Source of the DNA: Burkholderia sp. Bp9142
GTDB lineage: Bacteria; Pseudomonadota; Gammaproteobacteria; Burkholderiales; Burkholderiaceae
Assembly (NCBI RefSeq): GCF_003853415.1
Contig: NZ_QTPP01000043.1
Span: forward strand, 1 to 64,000
DNA: 64,000 bases
Reading direction: 5' to 3'
The notes beneath the pieces were generated by a model that saw only the letters and a list, made by a program, of their open reading frames with translations, was not told where the DNA came from and made no database searches. A program made the position numbers and the translations under genes. Of this stretch, positions 62,073 to 64,000 are shown one piece after another. Positions within the stretch are counted from its first letter, which is position 1. The number at the start of each line of letters is the position of its first letter.

Positions 62073-62151
62073 AATGTGATTATAGTCGCCTCCATGGGCT
62101 GCCAATGCGGCCGATTTTTATCCCACCGGACAGAACATCAAGGAGATGACC

Positions 62152-63435
62152 GTGAAGAATGCCGACCTGCAGGCCCGCAAGAACGCCGCCACCCCGCGCG
62201 GCGTCGGCGTGATGTGCGATTTCTACGCAGCCCGCGCCGAGAACGCGGAGCTGTGGGATGTCGAAGGCCGCCGCTTCATCGATTTCGCCGCCGGCATCGC
62301 GGTGCTGAACACGGGCCACCGCCACCCGAAGATCGTCAAGGCGATCGCGGACCAGCTGAACAGCTTCACGCACACCGCTTACCAGATCGTCCCGTACGCG
62401 TCGTACGTCGAGCTGGCGGAAAAGATCAACGAACGCGCGCCGGGCGACTTCCAGAAGAAGACGGCGTTCTTCACGACCGGCGCCGAAGCCGTCGAGAACG
62501 CGATCAAGATCGCCCGCGCCGCAACCGGCCGTCCGGGCGTCATCGCGTTCTCGGGCGGCTTCCACGGCCGCACGATGATGGGCATGGCGCTGACCGGCAA
62601 GGTCGCCCCGTACAAGCTGAACTTCGGCCCGTTCCCGGGCGACGTGTTCCACGCGCCGTACCCGAACGCCGTGCACGGCGTGACGACGGCCGACTCGATC
62701 AAGGCGATCGAGATGCTGTTCAAGGCCGACATCGATCCGAAGCGCGTCGCCGCGATCATCTTCGAACCGGTCCAGGGCGAAGGCGGCTTCAACCCGGCGC
62801 CGGCCGAATTCGTGCGCGCACTGCGCAAGATCTGTAATGAGCACGGCATCCTGCTGATCGCCGACGAAGTGCAGACGGGCTTCGCGCGTACCGGCAAGCT
62901 GTTCGCGATGCAGCACTACGACGTGTCGGCCGACCTGATCACGATGGCGAAGAGCCTCGCGGGCGGCATGCCGCTGTCGGGCGTCGTCGGCCGTGCCGAC
63001 GTGATGGACGCGGCGGCGCCCGGCGGCCTCGGCGGCACCTACGCGGGCAACCCGCTGGCCGTCGCGTCGGCACACGCGGTGCTCGAGATCATCGACGAAG
63101 AGAAGCTGTGCGAGCGCGCGACGCAACTCGGCGACGTGCTGAAGGCGAAGCTGAATGCGCTGCAGGCCGACGTGCCGCAGATCGCCGACGTGCGCGGCCC
63201 GGGCGCGATGATCGCGGTCGAGTTCCTGAAGCCGGGCTCGGGCGAGCCGGATGCCGAGTTCACGAAGCGCGTGCAGGCGCGTGCGCTCGAGCGCGGGCTG
63301 CTGCTGCTCGTGTGCGGCGTGTACTCGAACGTCGTGCGCTTCCTGTTCCCGCTGACGATCCCGCAAGCCGTGTTCGACGAAGCGCTCGTGATCCTCGAGG
63401 AAGTGCTGAAGGAAACGGTCGGCGTGCCGGCCTGA
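62152..63435 (+). CDS. gabT: 4-aminobutyrate--2-oxoglutarate transaminase
   Basis: 427-aa class III aminotransferase converting GABA and 2-oxoglutarate to succinate semialdehyde and glutamate. Typical GabT motifs: GVGVMCDFYAARAENAELWDVEGRRFIDFAAGIAVLNTGHRHP, FTTGAEAVENAIKIAR, the PLP aspartate in IADEVQTGFARTG and lysine in MAKSLAGGMPLSGV. GTG at 62152 is chosen because AAGGAG lies 6 nt upstream; the ATG at 62146 abuts that site with no spacing. It is followed by gabD. Confidence 0.94.
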   Translation: MKNADLQARKNAATPRGVGVMCDFYAARAENAELWDVEGRRFIDFAAGIAVLNTGHRHPKIVKAIADQLNSFTHTAYQIVPYASYVELAEKINERAPGDFQKKTAFFTTGAEAVENAIKIARAATGRPGVIAFSGGFHGRTMMGMALTGKVAPYKLNFGPFPGDVFHAPYPNAVHGVTTADSIKAIEMLFKADIDPKRVAAIIFEPVQGEGGFNPAPAEFVRALRKICNEHGILLIADEVQTGFARTGKLFAMQHYDVSADLITMAKSLAGGMPLSGVVGRADVMDAAAPGGLGGTYAGNPLAVASAHAVLEIIDEEKLCERATQLGDVLKAKLNALQADVPQIADVRGPGAMIAVEFLKPGSGEPDAEFTKRVQARALERGLLLLVCGVYSNVVRFLFPLTIPQAVFDEALVILEEVLKETVGVPA

Positions 63436-63460
63436 GTTTCCGTCGAAATGAATTGAATGC

Positions 63461-63489
63461 GCCGCCGCCGTCTTCACGACGGCGGCGGC
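63461..63489. terminator. GC hairpin between gabT and gabD
   Basis: A 12-bp perfect stem (63461-63472 with 63478-63489) with a 5-nt loop but no T tract. It may slow or partly end transcription, or protect the upstream gabT mRNA, rather than act as a full terminator. Confidence 0.45.
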
Positions 63490-63525
63490 CGTTTCATCCG
63501 TCCATTTTCAAAGCAGGTGATTCAT

Positions 63526-64000
63526 ATGAGCACCGTTCAGGAAACCCTGGCACTGAAAGACCCGTCGTTGTTCCGCCAGCAGGCGTACGTCAACGGCGAA
63601 TGGCAAGGCGCGGCGAACGGCGAGTCGTTCGACGTCCGCAACCCGGCAACCGGCGGCCTGCTCGGCACCGTGCCGGCGATGGGCACGGCCGAGACGCGTC
63701 ACGCGATCGAGGCCGCGAACGCCGCATGGCCGGCGTGGCGCAAGAAGACCGCGAAGGAACGCGCGGCGATCCTGCGCAAGTGGCACGACCTGATGATGGA
63801 CAACGCCGACGACCTCGCGCTGATCCTGACCACCGAGCAGGGCAAGTCGCTGGCCGAGGCGAAGGGCGAGATCGGCTACGCGGCATCGTTCCTCGAGTGG
63901 TTCGCGGAAGAAGGCAAGCGCGTGTACGGCGACACGATCCCGACGCCGGCGAGCGACAAGCGCATCGTCGTGACGAAGGAAGCGATCGGCGTGTGCGCGG
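63526..64000 (+). CDS. gabD: succinate-semialdehyde dehydrogenase, partial at window end
   Basis: The first 158 residues of an aldehyde dehydrogenase of the GabD type (RQQAYVNGEWQGAANGESFDVRNPATG; ILTTEQGKSLAEAKGEIGYAASFLEWFAEEGKRVYGDTIP), oxidising succinate semialdehyde to succinate with NADP+. The catalytic cysteine lies beyond the window. AGGTGA precedes the ATG. It completes GABA conversion to succinate after gabT. Confidence 0.93.
   Translation, partial: MSTVQETLALKDPSLFRQQAYVNGEWQGAANGESFDVRNPATGGLLGTVPAMGTAETRHAIEAANAAWPAWRKKTAKERAAILRKWHDLMMDNADDLALILTTEQGKSLAEAKGEIGYAASFLEWFAEEGKRVYGDTIPTPASDKRIVVTKEAIGVCA

Noticed and set aside
1..64000. CRISPR array, tRNA genes or prophage
   Set aside because: No regularly spaced direct repeats, no cloverleaf-like sequence with conserved T-arm, and no phage structural genes or integrase were seen.

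Overview
The window reads as high-GC betaproteobacterial DNA, most likely from the Burkholderia cepacia complex. The reasons are uniformly GC-rich codon use, a Burkholderia-type rRNA leader, a complete llpE-ceoA-ceoB-opcM style efflux operon with its divergent LysR gene, and lineage-typical families (DUF4148, DUF3579, 2HCT transporter, PACE pump). It is chromosome-like and dense. The only mobile-element trace is one decayed IS5-family remnant, and there is one toxin-antitoxin module.

Layout. 1-383: leftward rRNA promoters and boxA leader (the 16S gene lies off the left edge). 400-9055: 2-aminoethylphosphonate (AEP) uptake and breakdown: an operon phnS-T-U-V-A-Y plus a PhnZ-like HD protein, divergent from phnW. 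PhnW, PhnY and PhnA together would turn AEP into acetate and phosphate. 9158-13997: quinate/shikimate catabolism: MFS carrier, AroE-type dehydrogenase, AroQ, and divergent QuiC making protocatechuate. 14275-20094: a small winged-helix-like protein, a PAS-AraC regulator, an amino-acid-type binding protein, an MHS carrier, DoxX and a FucU/RbsD-like mutarotase. 20311-27880: galactarate/glucarate use (garD, kdgD, ketoglutarate semialdehyde dehydrogenase, GudP-like carrier), split by an unrecognised gene and a VapBC module. 27883-32452: an M50 protease and DUF2167 pair, a decayed regulator and a trimeric autotransporter adhesin.

32482-38734: an organosulfur operon (MetQ/MetN/MetI-like transporter with two flavin-linked desulfurisation-type enzymes and a probable ferritin-like protein). 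38947-43911: a 2HCT carboxylate transporter gene with a near-perfect sigma-54 promoter and paired upstream palindromes, followed by its probable regulators, a DctB/DctD-type pair. 43937-45133: DUF3579, then a scar where an IS5-type transposase remnant truncates a marR gene whose downstream partner appears to have lost its ATG. 45319-47694: an alpha/beta hydrolase, and a PACE pump with a divergent LysR gene. 47887-55999: the Ceo efflux system. 56415-60418: DUF4148 protein, a 29-codon-scale small ORF, purine nucleoside permease, selD, and an EamA transporter. 60517-64000: a GabR-like MocR regulator divergent from gabT-gabD (GABA use), with gabD cut by the window end.

The strongest leads are the sigma-54 promoter with two enhancer palindromes 31 bp apart, the LlpE homologue whose catalytic serine position is aspartate, the ACG start next to the IS scar, and several perfect palindromes in divergent promoter regions whose regulators are not obvious.
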